A stretch of DNA of 64,000 bases from Micropterix aruncella (taxonomy: Eukaryota; Arthropoda; Insecta; Lepidoptera; Micropterigidae), in NCBI GenBank assembly GCA_944548615.1, contig OX155960.1:28273798-28337797 (forward strand), given 5' to 3'. The notes beneath the pieces are model-generated. The model saw only the letters and a program-made list of their open reading frames with translations, was not told where the DNA came from and made no database searches. This document shows positions 22,316 through 33,560 of this stretch, piece by piece. The stretch's first letter is position 1; every line of letters starts with the position of its first letter. The position numbers and the translations under genes are program-made.

Positions 22316-22577
22316 TTGAGGCACCTCCACGCAGCTAGGGTGCTGGTGATTTTGTGCCAGTTTGTAAATTATTGTTCATGAAAGGGTGACATATTCGTAT
22401 GTATATGTAATGTCCGCTCTACATGTTGGCCAATATTGGGTCACATCGTTAAGGTGAAAGCGTGTCGGCACCACTGTGATGTGTGAAAATGTTTCGGAAA
22501 GGGTGAGAGAGAAACAGGCAATAGCACTTATATTGGCCAACGGGTAGAGCGGGCATAACCACGGACAAAGACAAGGG

Positions 22578-22786
22578 CAAGGCCGTGCCCAGGGGGGGGG
22601 GGTCCGAGGGGTCCGGACCCCCCCCGAAATGAAATGGATTTACACTAGATAGAATCGACTTTCCAAAATGAAATAGATCTACACTAGATAAAATCGACTT
22701 TTAGGTGCAAAAAATACATTAGGAGTATTCCGCTAAACTTTTTCTTTTTGGACCCCCCCTGAAAAAAAATTCTGGGCACGGCCTTG
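22578..22786. mobile_element. Non-autonomous hAT MITE, exact 8-bp duplication
   Basis: The ends CAAGGCCGTGCCCAG and CTGGGCACGGCCTTG are perfect inverted repeats, flanked by the exact 8-bp duplication GACAAGGG (22570-22577 and 22787-22794). Just inside the ends are a G run (from 22592) and C runs (22617-22625, 22753-22759). It is 209 bp with no coding capacity. Confidence 0.9.
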
Positions 22787-22939
22787 GACAAGGGACATCT
22801 TTTTGGGGATGCAAGTGCGTTAGAGAGAGTTAGATAGAATAAATTGGGGCGTAGGAGCATAGAAATACACATGGGGGGGGGGGGGGTACTTAGGGCTGGC
22901 TGAGGGACTGAATTGAATAGATTAATTTAAAAAAGAATA

Positions 22940-23690
22940 CATAGAAGAGAGAAAGACAAGAGGGAAGAGCGCTTGGAGAGTTGTAACTACTTCTTAAATA
23001 CATTGAGAGGTGGATGACAGTCTGCCAGCAAGGGATTCTGCGGAGGGAATATCAGTGACAGTCCTAAATGAGGCGGTATCGGTGCAGCGTGAGCCTACAG
23101 AGTATGCTTTGTTTTGAGCGAGAACTAGCCTTATGAGGGTTGCGATTTCTTCCAGGGTCGTGGCATTGGACTGTCTATTAAGGCAGTATTTACATGATCA
23201 GCGTTAAGGCAGCTGTCATTCTCGATCCTGTCAGGGAAGTAGTCCCATCTCAGCTCTGTGACCTGGAGACGAGTGTTGGAAGCGGTAGAAGTGGTTTCCT
23301 CATTTTTCTTTTCCTGTTGACTATTAGACTTAGAGTATGTGGCAATAGTTCTGGTGTGATAAGTAGTAGGGTGAAATTGAGAATGGAAAGAGGTTGAGGA
23401 GGGTTCATTGCAGTAACCGTGGCATACGAATTTCTGTTAATTTTGGGGAAACGAGAGGACGCTTCATTAAACGAGATGCCGTCTTTAGCCATGACTTGTT
23501 TGAAAGCCTTTTGCCTCATGTACTCGGGGCTGGAAAGGTTGTTCGCTTTATGGTTACCGTGACAGTTGACGCAAACCAAGGTTTCCACGTTGATGCACGT
23601 GTCGCCCGAATGGGCTTCTTCGTAACGAAAACATCGTGAAGCCCTACACGTTTTGATGAGGTACCTACCCAAAATTTAAAGCATTTCCGG
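22940..23690 (-). pseudogene. LINE ORF1 (gag-like) zinc-knuckle fragment
   Basis: The - strand frame 23672-23250 contains CFRYEEAHSGDTCINVETLVCVN and then CHGNHKANNLSSPEY, a cysteine/histidine spacing like the CCHC knuckles of jockey-type ORF1 proteins, followed by the usual R.K.F..VMA..G.SF.EA region. A neighbouring frame (23700-23640) holds the preceding QCRKCFKFW knuckle, so a frameshift lies between. ORF1 binds RNA in the retrotransposition particle. This copy is dead. Confidence 0.7.
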
Positions 23691-23714
23691 CATTGGATGA
23701 CAAGGAGAGCGTAC

Positions 23715-23900
23715 AAAAAAATGTAGCTTGTAGCTACTCGTAGCTTCAAGCTTGAAGTACTTGTAGCTACAAGGAAAAAAGTAGCTACTGTAGCTACACG
23801 CAAATAGTAGCTACTTGTAGCTACACGCAAATAGTAGCTACTTGTAGCTACACGCAAATAGTAGCTACTTGTAGCTACAATCTACAAAGCAGCTTTGTAG
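23715..23900. repeat. 27-bp minisatellite built on GTAGCTAC
   Basis: About four copies of a 27-bp unit (TAGCTACTTGTAGCTACACG plus CAAATAG) at 23783-23880, flanked by degenerate TAGCTAC repeats from 23725. Each unit holds two near-palindromic GTAGCTAC octamers, so the array can fold on itself. Confidence 0.85.
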
Positions 23901-23949
23901 CTTTGCAAAACGCAACCTATTAAAGTAGTAAAATAATACAACCTAGTAA

Positions 23950-24415
23950 AATAATAGAAAAGGTTTTCCTTCGGTGCGTCCTTCGTCTATGGTTCGGGCC
24001 TACTTCTCTCACGAGTCACGACCTGGCCGTCGGCGAGTTTTCCGTCTAGTGCTCGGGGCTGTTACTCTCGTGATCTCGCATTTTCCTTCGGCGAGTTCAT
24101 CGACTAATGATTGGGCCTACTGCCCTGACGATATGACTTCTTCCTTTGGCACGTCCTTCGTCTAGTGCTCCGGTCTACTTCTCTCGCGATCTGGCCATTC
24201 CTTCGGCGAGTTCTCCGTCTAGTGCTTGGGCCTACTGTTCTCAAGAACTGATTTTTTTCGATCGGCACGTGCTTCGTCTAGTACCTACTCTGGTCGCTGC
24301 CAGCCTTCCCGATTTGGCTTTTTCCTTTCGCGAGTTCTCCGCCTGGTGCTCAGGCCTGCCCCCCCCCCCCCGCGGTTCGGCTTTTGCCTTTAGCGCACCA
24401 TACGCCTTTTAGCGC
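23950..24415. repeat. Minisatellite of about 60 bp, right block
   Basis: About seven diverged copies of the unit seen at 22135-22315 (CCTTCGGCGAGTTCTCCGTC, TAGTGCTCGGGCCTAC, TCTCGCGATCTGG). A run of 13 C lies at 24360-24372. Confidence 0.75.
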
Positions 24416-24419
24416 TTGG

Positions 24420-25833
24420 ACACGAAAAGGTTTATAATAATTAATGATATTTAGTTCCAATGGCATGGAGTTGACACCATGGCAACTCCTATGTTGGACC
24501 GATATTGGGTGATTATATTTCGGAGAGTTAGAAATATGAAACTTTTCCCGGATTCTTTAGGATTAGGTTTTTCCGGATTCTTGTCTCCGCATGAATATTC
24601 CATCTGAGATTTTTGTCTACCATCAGATCATCACTCCCAGATATTTAATCGTGTTCGTATTAATATATAAGAGGGATACAGGTCTAGGGTGCCTTACTCT
24701 CGCACACATGTGTCCCACTATTTCGTGATTTGTTTCCGGTGGTCTCTTTTCAGTTTGGCTCTTTTTCAGTAGGAGTGAGATGGTCACCTATCTACGCAGG
24801 CTGTTATATATACTGCACCTGAAAATGGAAAACAGTTCTTATACTAACGGCTTTGCATGTACCTAAGCCAATTATTTAAAAAAATATAGTTGCATGTAAG
24901 CCAAGCCAATCATATAGTTAAATTGCTGTTTATATAATTGTTGTTCCGCTTGAATAAGAATATTTAGTGAATGTAAATAAATACCCAATAACGAGAATAT
25001 TTCGAATGCTTTAACAAACACGCAGATACTCGGGCGCTCGAAATAATTAATTTGTGACCGACACGACAGAGTGAAAACGCGCCTTGATTGCCAAAAATTA
25101 TGTAAGTGCATTATTCGGTAATGCTTTCACCTATCTACCATTTAGTTGGATGTAAACAAACGGTCCGGCACGACTGACTAACTTTCCCGTGAATTAGTTG
25201 GGTGGATAACCCTATTCCTGGGGCATCACGTAAGAGAAAAAGTATTGTTAACTATATAGCCCGGTTAACACTACAACATTTTAATGCAGCATATTGCTAG
25301 AAAATATATATCTCGGCAATTAATCTGCAAAAGTATAATGTTGTCGGCAATATATCTGGTTACACAATCGGGCAACAATGTCCGACGAAATCATACATGT
25401 AGCAGCGGCTTATATTGTTTTAAAAGAAAATTTAAAACGACAAAAGGACGACAATGTGGATTTGACCTTACTTCAATAGGTGTGACACTTTAGATAACGC
25501 AAGTCAAAGAAATAAGCCTTGTTATAATCAATTATTGTCGCGTCAGAAAGGGATGCACTTATGCCACAATACGAAACAACAATAGAGTTGGCCGGGCAAT
25601 AATGCAGTATTTTCGAATGAGGAGCGATCGTCCAGCAACCTGCCGGCAATATAAAAATGCCTTGGCCACATCAAACATGTGTGGCTATATGGCTGAGACA
25701 TACTGAAAATACTGTCCAGTATTGCATAGTAATAGCTAGTATTGCTATATTTTTTTATAGCATTGTTGCCGGCAACTGTACTGCAGCCACATGTTGCAGC
25801 TAAAATGTGGACCGTTTAGGAGCACCGTTACAA
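24420..25833. other. Intergenic, no gene; weak foldback at 25255-25815
   Basis: 24420-25250 shows nothing recognisable. 25255-25815 has loosely complementary ends (left ACTACAACATTTTAATGCAG, right GTTGCAGCTAAAATGTGG) and repeats GGCAATATA/GGCAACA-type words, so it may be an old foldback element. The repeat copy D2 follows directly. Confidence 0.35.
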
Positions 25834-26156
25834 CTAGAGCTGCCAACTACAACGGGCGAACCCATCACCCCAGGAACTTTAAACGATATTAGATCGTTCT
25901 GTCTCCCGTGAGGTGAGGGTAGAAGACTTGGGACGAAAACAGTGTTACGCGACTCGCCCGTTAGAGGCCAACGCCTTACGGCAAGGGACCGGGAAAGGTA
26001 CCTACCCCCCTGACTACCAGATTGGAAGGATATCTCCTTCTGGAATTAAGCATCGGAATACCTCCTACCTCCTATCTATGGGTGTTAACCCGTGCGTTTA
26101 AACGTACCTATACAACTGGGTCTTAGTGGCCAAACGGCAACAGGGCCCATTAGCCC
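25834..26156. mobile_element. Family D copy 2, 323 bp, exact 16-bp target duplication
   Basis: AGGAGCACCGTTACAA occurs at 25818-25833 and again at 26157-26172, directly bracketing the element. This is the long target duplication expected of target-primed reverse transcription. The body starts CTAGAGCTGCCAACTAC and ends GGGCCCATTAGCCC. It matches family D copies 1, 3 and 4. Its size and lack of coding suggest a SINE-like or internally deleted LINE derivative. Confidence 0.8.
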
Positions 26157-26289
26157 AGGAGCACCGTTACAATACAATATTTTGCTATACAAACGTCATC
26201 ATGCGCATTGTTGTCTAGTTATCTTTTTAAACGATTTCAACAGGTCTTTATTAAGGACCCATTCGGACGTCACTTATACCCGCCCTCTT

Positions 26290-27590
26290 TGAAGTTAAAA
26301 TTGGAGTTCCACAAGGGTCAATACTACTTCCTTTACTGTTTGAACCTCGGATATTAAATTTAACTTTCTGCTCTGTGATTGCCATTTATATGCGAATGAT
26401 GTGATGTTGGTTCGGCTTTCAGCAGCCTCAATTTAGATTTAGAGGGGTTGTCTGCTTGGTCAAATTAGGAAGGGCCACAAAATAATCCCTCTACATGTTA
26501 TTAGATTGTTGGAACAACATCAGCGAGATTTAAGTTCGCCAGTTCTGGATTCCCTAGCATTTTAGCAAATTCTTCGTCCATTCCTTTAGTTTCTTCATCC
26601 TGAAACCTTGGTATTTGTTTTGGCTCAATCTTCAATTTGAAGATTGAGAGTCTATTGGGCCTTCTCTCGTAATAGGGCATAATATAGAATTAGGGACTCT
26701 CTCAGGGTCCCAGTGCGGGATTATCCAATAGGCCAAGTAGACACCGGCCTATGAGCGACGATATGATCATTACGATCATATCGTTTTTAATTGTTTCTAA
26801 TAGATAGAGAAAAAATCATTGAATTGAAATTCTAAGGAGAAAATGTTCAATAAACATTTGGATCCGACTAATAGTATAATTGCCATAAATTATCGACAGT
26901 TGGCCGCTGCCAGCCTAAGCGTTCTCATAAATGACTAATGACCCTCGTGTTTTGTTTATATACACGCGTATTTTTATACTCTACACTATATCGTTGTCAG
27001 AATGTTTGACAGCCCAAAGGGGGCCCGAAAAGTGCAAAGGGGGCTCCGAAATTTCGACAGCCTAAGGTCCTCTACCTTTAGGATCCTCTACCTTTAGATC
27101 TCGTTATTGGACTAAGGCGACTAGGTATGTGGTCCATGTCTGTATAAGAAAATTGATCGGAGACTACAAAGACTTCAAAATTCATTTGTCGAGCTGGTGG
27201 ATTTTGTTTCACTATAACTCCTCGACATCATGTTTCCCCGTTTCTCAAGCGAGTATCTTTACTAAACATGAGGCAGCGGAGAAAGTTCCATCTAGCCTCT
27301 TACGCGTTGAAGGTAGTTGGATTCAAAGTACCTACCTATGTAAGTATCTTTACTCTAGGATGAGCTGGTCTGGTGATACACATTCATATCTTACAAGAGC
27401 GCGTAGTCATCTTGATACCATTCCCAAGCACAAGAAAACTAGCTTCCAGGGAAATTTATCTTATTGTTTGTTCAGCGATTGTGTGGAATCAACGGGGAGC
27501 GGCTTTACGTACCCTTTATTTATCTGATTTAAAAATCATTTAAAACAGCTCTTTTAAATGATGAGTAATTGATGTGCTACCCCATTCTTT
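26290..27590 (+). mobile_element. Decayed LINE RT fragment
   Basis: The frame from 26296 reads KIGVPQGSILLPLLF, the RT motif B block, followed in another frame by HLYANDVMLVRLS, a mutated YADD catalytic motif (second residue pair altered to ND). The C-terminal region survives at 27368-27545 (THSYLTRARSHLDTIPKHKK and then FKNHLKQLF), as in jockey-type ORF2 ends. Several frameshifts and stops are present, so it is inactive. Confidence 0.65.
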
Positions 27591-27597
27591 TACTTTG

Positions 27598-28270
27598 CCG
27601 TCTGCCGACCCATCAAACGACCAGGAGGGAAAGTATTGTGATCGCGCAATTTTTTTTTCGAGATGAAGACGGATTACATATACATTTTGACCTCCCCCCC
27701 CCGAGATGATTAAGACAATTTCCAGATTGAAGTCTGTTTGTGTGTCAGTGTGTATGCCGGTCTGTAGGTAAGTGTGTGTGTGTGTGTGTGTGTGTGTGTA
27801 TTCCTTCACGATAGCGTCCAAACGATTCATCCGATTGTGCTGAAATTTGGCGTAAAAGCTTCATTTGGGCAAGGCAAGAGTTGAAAAGAGTAGAGTTTAC
27901 TTCAATCTCGAAATATTGGAATTAAGGACTTGAAATTCGGTACACTGGTGCCTGGTTGGACCGAAATCGTTGAAAATTGTGAAAATTCGGTTGTAAAATC
28001 TCATATACAACAAGCGACACAAATAATATTTAAATTCCGCGATAAATTTTAAAGAAATTTTAAATTTTGAGAAACAAACTCCGCCGCCCGAGGTTGTCGT
28101 GTAACGGAACCCAAACGGGTTCGTTCGGCGGCTGAGACAGGGCGCTCGTCGATTTTACTTATGAAATTATTATTCAGTAGAAATCAGTCTTTGGCTACTT
28201 GCCGGGAAAGATTTGGGTTGACACATCCGATTTCTTTGTTATCTTTGCGTTTTTATTTATTTTCAGAGAA
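27598..28270. repeat. Interspersed repeat family A, copy 1 (most complete)
   Basis: It starts near GACCAGGAGGGAAAGTATTG and ends near TTTATTTATTTTCAGAGAA. Landmarks are CGATAGCGTCCAAACGATTC (27811), CTTCAATCTCGAAATATTGG (27900), CCCAAACGGGTTCGTTCGGC (28110) and GGTTGACACATCCGATTTC (28216). The middle has a C run and a (GT)n tract at 27773-27799. Related copies lie directly before exons of genes 2 and 3. It has no coding capacity and its class is unknown. Confidence 0.8.
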
Positions 28271-28880
28271 TTAAATAGTAAGTAGTTTTCTGTAATTAAT
28301 ACCTGCAAATAACACTTATTATAATTACTATTACTCACATGGGGGATGAGTGAGGGAGAGACGGGAGGAAAAAAGAGGTTTTTGGATAAGTGTTATATAT
28401 AAATTTGAAGGGAATGTATAATGGGAACCAAACATTTTTCAGGCCAAAAATCTCGTACGTGCTATGTCGTCGTTTTTCAGAGGTCATTCTACAGCATCCG
28501 CGTATGATGGCTATTTAAGTATCCAAATATAAATATCTTGGCTTGGGTACGAAAGAATGAGCAAGCGATACGTTCAAAATAAGGATTTATATATTCGACG
28601 TGCGTTTGCTCTGGATCCTCGAAACCTATCACACGTGAAGCGATATAATTTAAGGCACACTTACGCGTGAGGCCTCGTCCATGGAAATTCATTCTTGTCA
28701 AACATATAAAAGAAATAATTGAGTCTCAGAATCCCAATAATCAGAATTATTTTAGATAAATCTCGGTTGAAATAATATTAGATATACATAGGTTACTCCA
28801 CACTGTTGTTCCACCTTTGGTATCTACCTCATTGACATATAAGTAACTAGACCTCGTGGCCAGCCTGAGAATTCGTCAGC

Positions 28881-29091
28881 CGAATAGAAAGAGACAGCTG
28901 CATATAGTACCCCTCCATCTTTGTCTAGTCGCGCATGCACGGAGCCACGTACATATATCACTATGGCAATGCTTATCTATCACCATAGCAACGCTTCGAC
29001 GCCATAAGTCTGCTATGCTATGGATAAACGCGCATGCGCAACTAGACAAGGATGGAGGGGGTACTATATGGAGCTGTATCTTTCTATTTGG
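28881..29091. mobile_element. Foldback MITE with about 60-bp arms
   Basis: The arm 28881-28939 (CGAATAGAAAGAGACAGCTG...) is complementary, with a few mismatches, to 29030-29091 (...GCTGTATCTTTCTATTTGG). The arms meet in GCGCATGC-type palindromes. The 90-bp spacer contains the 14-mer ATCACCATAGCAAC (28979-28992), also found upstream of gene 3. Confidence 0.75.
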
Positions 29092-29314
29092 TAAACGCAT
29101 TCACTCACAGCCCGCCTTCGCACTCCGCTCTCTATTTCTAGTACACACTATGCTCTACCTACTACTTTCTTCTTCTTCCTTTTTTTATGTGGCAATGCAC
29201 CCAAGTGTAGTTGACTTATGCAAGTAGCCAAATAAAGTAGCAATACGGCTATTTTTGGTCTTCTGTGGTGTTTGTTTTAAGTCCAGATGCAAAATATCGT
29301 GTTCAACTACTTGA

Positions 29315-29385
29315 TTGGTGATAACATTTGCCTTGCATGAGGGAACTTGGTTGGTGATAACATTTGCCTTGTATGAGGGAGTTAT
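29315..29385. repeat. Two-copy 35-bp tandem repeat
   Basis: TTGGTGATAACATTTGCCTT followed by GCATGAGGGAAC is repeated immediately with GTATGAGGGAGT. Noncoding. Confidence 0.75.
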
Positions 29386-29549
29386 ATATGTAAGGTAACC
29401 AATCTAAAACAAGGGATTTATTAACTAATTAACTATGTGTACCTGAAGGTTTAGAACTAATTTAGGATATACAGTAAAAAACATATAATCACAAACAAAA
29501 CTAAACATACAAAACAAGGATAAAATGAAAATAAAATACCAGAGTATTA

Positions 29550-29728
29550 TTAGATCGATAGATTATGTAAGAGAATGGATTTAGATACTATTTTGTAAAA
29601 ATTTATAGAGTTAGTCGGAAGGAGACTACTCATAGAGGTAGGAAAATGTACATTGGCTTTAGCCAGATCTATGATGAAGGAAGGGTAGTTGTTTAACAGT
29701 GGGAAACCAAAAAATATATGGTCCAACG
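29550..29728 (-). pseudogene. LINE ORF2 C-terminal fragment
   Basis: The - strand frame (CTLDHIFFGFPLLNNYPSFI..., then HFPTSMSSLLPTN...) resembles the cysteine/histidine-containing tail of I/R1-type LINE ORF2 proteins (TIDHIFFECP-like). It is cut at its upstream side by repeat copy D3, so D3 appears inserted into it. Confidence 0.5.
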
Positions 29729-30372
29729 TGCAACTAGAGATGTCGACTACAGCGGGCGAGCCCGTCACCTCAGGAAGTTTTAACGATTAGTCGTTTTATC
29801 TCCCTGGAGTGAGCGCAGAAGACTTAGGACAAAAACAGTCCACCGTCTAGCTCCGCCACAAACCCGTAAGAGGCCAACGCCTTAACCGCGAGATAGCCAG
29901 AAGTGTTACCCAGCGGGCTTACACTTACGCCCTTACTTCCAATTGTGACCAGATTACTCCAGTCTCTCGATTGGTTACGAGTTCGAGGTCGCTTGCACGG
30001 TCCTCTCACTTACGAAGCGGTGAAACGGTGTATACCGAATCTATCGCGGACCACGGCATCCATTGCCCGGCTGTTCACCCAGGATCGGGTAGCCGATGGT
30101 CGTTTCAAGAGTAGTCGCCGTAAGGTCCGCAACCACCCCCGCTCTATAAGAAACAGTACTGCTTCCAGACTCCCCCGACTGTTAGTGAGAGTGCGCAATC
30201 GATTGGCTTATGCCACACGGTGCGCAGACCGTCCAGGAGCGCCAGAAGGTTGATTCCCAGGGGAAACTAACCATAAGGCCAGAGTCCTACCCAGGCTTGC
30301 ACTTCATGCGTGGAGGCCGTCGGACCAACGGTCTTCGTGGCCAACTCAGCAAGGCCCATTAACTCCCTATTC
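29728..30372. repeat. Family D, copy 3
   Basis: It starts CTAGAGATGTCGACTACAGC, passes GGCCAACGCCTTAACCGCGA (29872) and CGGTGCGCAGACCGTCCAGG (30219), and ends AAGGCCCATTAACTCCC. It is about twice as long as D2 because it keeps the middle part seen in D1 (GTCGCTTGCACGGTCCTCTC near 29989). No target duplication was found. Confidence 0.75.
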
Positions 30373-31029
30373 TCATTCTGCAGATGCAAGCAATCTTTGG
30401 TATAAAATATTGCATTGGGAAAAATATTCAATACCTAAAATCCGCATGTTTGAACTGTTAATTTGAATCGCCTGAAAATTTGAATCGCCACTGTTAATTT
30501 GAATCGCCTTTTTGAATCGCCTGAAAATTGGTAGATTAAAAAAAAGACACACTAAACAAAATTCAGATGTAGAAATATTTTGTGAGTGTTGTAATTACAC
30601 TAATTAGTTGTAACGCCATATGGGTAATGGCAGACGAGCATAGTTTTATGCGTATAAAAAGAGTTTAATTATCAGCGCATGTAATGTAGCACGGATGCGG
30701 CTAACTGCAGCGCGTGAAAACGCGGATTTTTTAAAACGAAAACACACTCACCGTGATATAAAATAATTAGAGATAACATCGGCGTGGTCAAAATAATTAA
30801 TCTTGTACATTATATAGGTATTAACAATTAATAGAAGAAAATGTATGAAAAAGAGGTGAGTGAATGAGAAACTTCCAAGACTTTTAAAATGCTAATGTGA
30901 CGTAGATTGTTTAGATAGTAGATAAGCATGTAGTTTTAGTGGTGAGTAGTTGGCGTGAATCATGTGTTTTTTTAATAAAAAAAGATCGTGCGTTTATCTT
31001 TATATAAAAAGGCCTGCTGTATGTATGTC
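30373..31029. other. AT-rich spacer with TTTGAATCGCC mini-repeats
   Basis: At 30460-30530 the 11-mer TTTGAATCGCC appears four times at irregular spacing, twice followed by TGAAAATT. Otherwise nothing was recognised. Confidence 0.5.
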
Positions 31030-31370
31030 TGCTCGCAAAACTTGTGAAGTATTTAGTCGATTCACTTAAAATTTTGACACAACGTTGCATTCGAATATGC
31101 GCGTGTTTTTACACAATTACCCAACAAAAAGTGTTTAGGGTTCATCTATGTATGTTTTCCGTTTCTTTATTTTACCATAACTTCTAAACGATCGAAAGGA
31201 TTTAGAAGTATGTAGTATTGTTAGAATCGTCATGTCATACCGAGTGTCACAAGGGGCTCGGTCTAATACGAAATGAATGGGGAAGCACTGAAGATTTCAT
31301 CGGTACAAGAAGACTTTCGTCGCGCGTATTCGAATGCAATGTTGTCAAAAAATACTATAACAAGTAAATA
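31030..31370 (-). repeat. Repeat families E and G, inverted fragment
   Basis: 31130-31255 holds GGGTTCATCTATGTATGTTTTCCGTTTCTTTATT-type sequence, the complement of the right end of the E copy at 31375-31790, so the two E pieces face each other. 31040-31115 and 31250-31345 match 47335-47420 and 46405-46510 respectively, marking a second interspersed family (G). Confidence 0.6.
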
Positions 31371-31374
31371 TATT

Positions 31375-31790
31375 AAAAGGAATAAAAACACGACTGCCGT
31401 TACAAAAAAATAACTACTGTATTTATAATGATTATTTTTACCGCTTTGTTATAAAAAAATTTTGGTTTATATATTTATCCATATAGATACCTACATATAT
31501 ATTTTCGGAATGTAACCAATCAGACCTTTTATTTGACCCTATACACTATATACATATGTATGGTAATTTATTGAGATTTTGAGAGATTTGGACCATTTAC
31601 TTGATATCTGTATAGTTAAGGTACCATATGATATTCGAGATGACATAACGATTCTAATAATACCGCATACTTCTAAATTGGTGTGAGCGTTTAAAAGTTA
31701 TGATGGAATAAAGAAACGGAAAACGTACATATATGAACCCTGAACACATCGCATTCCTTTTTTTGGGCATTCGTGTAATAAAGGCGACTT
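31375..31790 (+). repeat. Repeat family E, fuller copy
   Basis: It runs from AAAAACACGACTGCCGTTAC to GGGCATTCGTGTAATAAA, with ATATATTTTCGGAATGTA (31497), CATACTTCTAAATTGG (31666) and GGAATAAAGAAACGGAAAAC (31706) as landmarks. Other copies are at 35935-36290, 60760-61170 (inverted) and split pieces at 40770-40800 and 41205-41295. No coding capacity; class unknown. Confidence 0.75.
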
Positions 31791-32714
31791 ATCCGTAAAT
31801 CACATTGATTTTTTCCGTTTTTGTAATTGTAGAAATGTTCCCGCAAACTAGCTTCGTTCAATTGTAAATAAGCCATATTGCAAAAAATAATTCATAACAA
31901 AATTGATAGCCCTCATTTGGTAAAGAAACTGTCGTTGTTGGTTCCGCCATGAAGGGTTCGCTCTCCTCGTACGTTCGAAATCCCTCGTGTGAATACTAGT
32001 TACGCCCAAAACTCTGTTATGCACCGCTTGATGACCACATACAATAGTCGATTCGAAGATATCGACATTTTTTACTTGAATCAACCTAAATTCAGCGAGG
32101 CTGTCCTTAGCTCACTAAGCGTCTAGGAAGTGATTATATAGTGAGTATACAAATTGTTTCAAAACACTCAGAGCGAAAATGAGAATAGCAAAGAGTATAA
32201 TTTGAATACCTTTATCCTATCCTACATATATCCCATCCCTCTCCATTCCTATCCTTGCAATAGTTCAATTGTAATTTAATTTAATTTAATAATGTGCAAT
32301 GCAACTTTTGATTTACCGTATAGAAAAATAATGTAGGAAACAATTAATCGGCCAGCGAAACACTATATTAGAATAATTAGTAATAATTAATGAAGCGCTG
32401 TATGTTTCCCAAAAATAGAAAAAAATTAAAAAATAAAAAAAAAATCTTTTTTGTGCATTTAATGATCGACACTAGTGAATGGAAAAGTTTTATAACTGGG
32501 AAAGGAGGTACAACGAATGCACCTACCGTCCACCCACCCACCGCATAATCCTCGCCAGACTCGGAATTTCCTGATTAGCATCAATAATATATCTTAGATT
32601 TAATTACTTTTTCAAACTGGGAAAATACACTTTTACAACTCCCCGACTAGATCGTTCTGTTTATGTCCCGAGGTTAAATTGCTTAGCTTTCTTGTAATTC
32701 TCATTGCAGTGTCA
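31791..32714. other. Intergenic, no gene recognised
   Basis: AT-rich sequence with a run of TTTAA repeats at 32273-32290. No ORF with a recognisable domain and no transposon ends were seen. Confidence 0.35.
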
Positions 32715-32722
32715 TCTCGTAG

Positions 32723-33552
32723 GAGGCGCGGATCTATGGGGGGGGGGGCGGAGGGGGCGACCGCCCCCCCCAACGAGGATTGAAAAAAAAATTGTTGACA
32801 AAAAGCGGGCAAGATTCTTGAATGACGATTACCTACAATCTACAGATTTTATCGTCTACCTACACTGACGATTATACGTCTACAATGACGACTAAACGAC
32901 TACACTGATACTTTTACACTGACATAAGAGTCTCCTAGGAGTTCGTGCGGCAGGAGTTCTGGGAGAATGCAAGATCTGGAAAGAAAGTTGTAGAATGGAA
33001 AAGAGAAATAATCCTGCTTATTCGGAACCAAAAATATTCTAGATGTTCTAGATCTGGCCAACGAATTCATCTACCCTGACATACATCGCCTCATCCTTAT
33101 CATGGCCTCCTTGCCCGTAAAGGTGGCGACTGCCGAAAGAAGTTTTTCAACTCTGAGGCGACTAAAAATCTGGCTACGATCCACGATGGTAGAGGATAGG
33201 TTAACAGGGTTGGCACTCCTGCATATTCATTTTGATATTCCAGTAGACAAAGAGAAGATAATTGAAAGATTTGCAAAGAAAAAACACCGGAAACTGCAAT
33301 TTGTAATATAAACCTGTGTTATGCACTATTATGTATCATTGTTCATTGTTCATTTAGAAGTAAAATAAAAACGTACGAGTGTATTCATTATTTCTTTTCC
33401 CTTTTGATAATCCTTAGTTACTTAATTACCTATCTCTATTCAGCATATTGGATGCCCTAAATTCACACTATAATTTATTTTAACTATCTATAGACAGAAA
33501 CCCATCCCCACAGTCCGCCCCCTCCCCAAAACAAGACGTAGATCCGCGCCTG
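32723..33552 (+). mobile_element. hAT transposon remnant, 830 bp, exact 8-bp duplication
   Basis: The ends GAGGCGCGGATCTA and TAGATCCGCGCCTG are inverted repeats, the left end having one changed first base. They are flanked by the exact duplication TCTCGTAG (32715-32722 and 33553-33560). The + strand frame 33102-33311 is the hAT dimerisation domain (VATAERSFSTLRRLKIWLRS...). G and C runs (32738-32774) lie just inside the left end. Internally deleted and non-autonomous. Confidence 0.92.
33102..33311 (+). pseudogene. hAT transposase C-terminal fragment
   Basis: Its VKVATAERSFSTLRRLKIWL stretch followed by RSTMVEDRLTGLALLHIH is a textbook hAT C-terminal dimerisation motif and is close to ZMYM1-type and insect hAT proteins. 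Upstream catalytic parts are absent; the frame ends at TAA 33309-33311. Confidence 0.85.
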
Positions 33553-33560
33553 TCTCGTAG

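Noticed and set aside
23783..23880. Regularly spaced repeats resembling a CRISPR array
   Set aside because: The repeats are directly adjacent 27-bp units without unique spacers, in an insect genome; this is a minisatellite.
26759..26782. CGATATGATC hairpin followed by T run, like a bacterial terminator
   Set aside because: The genome is eukaryotic, so Rho-independent termination does not apply; the T run is ordinary AT-rich sequence.
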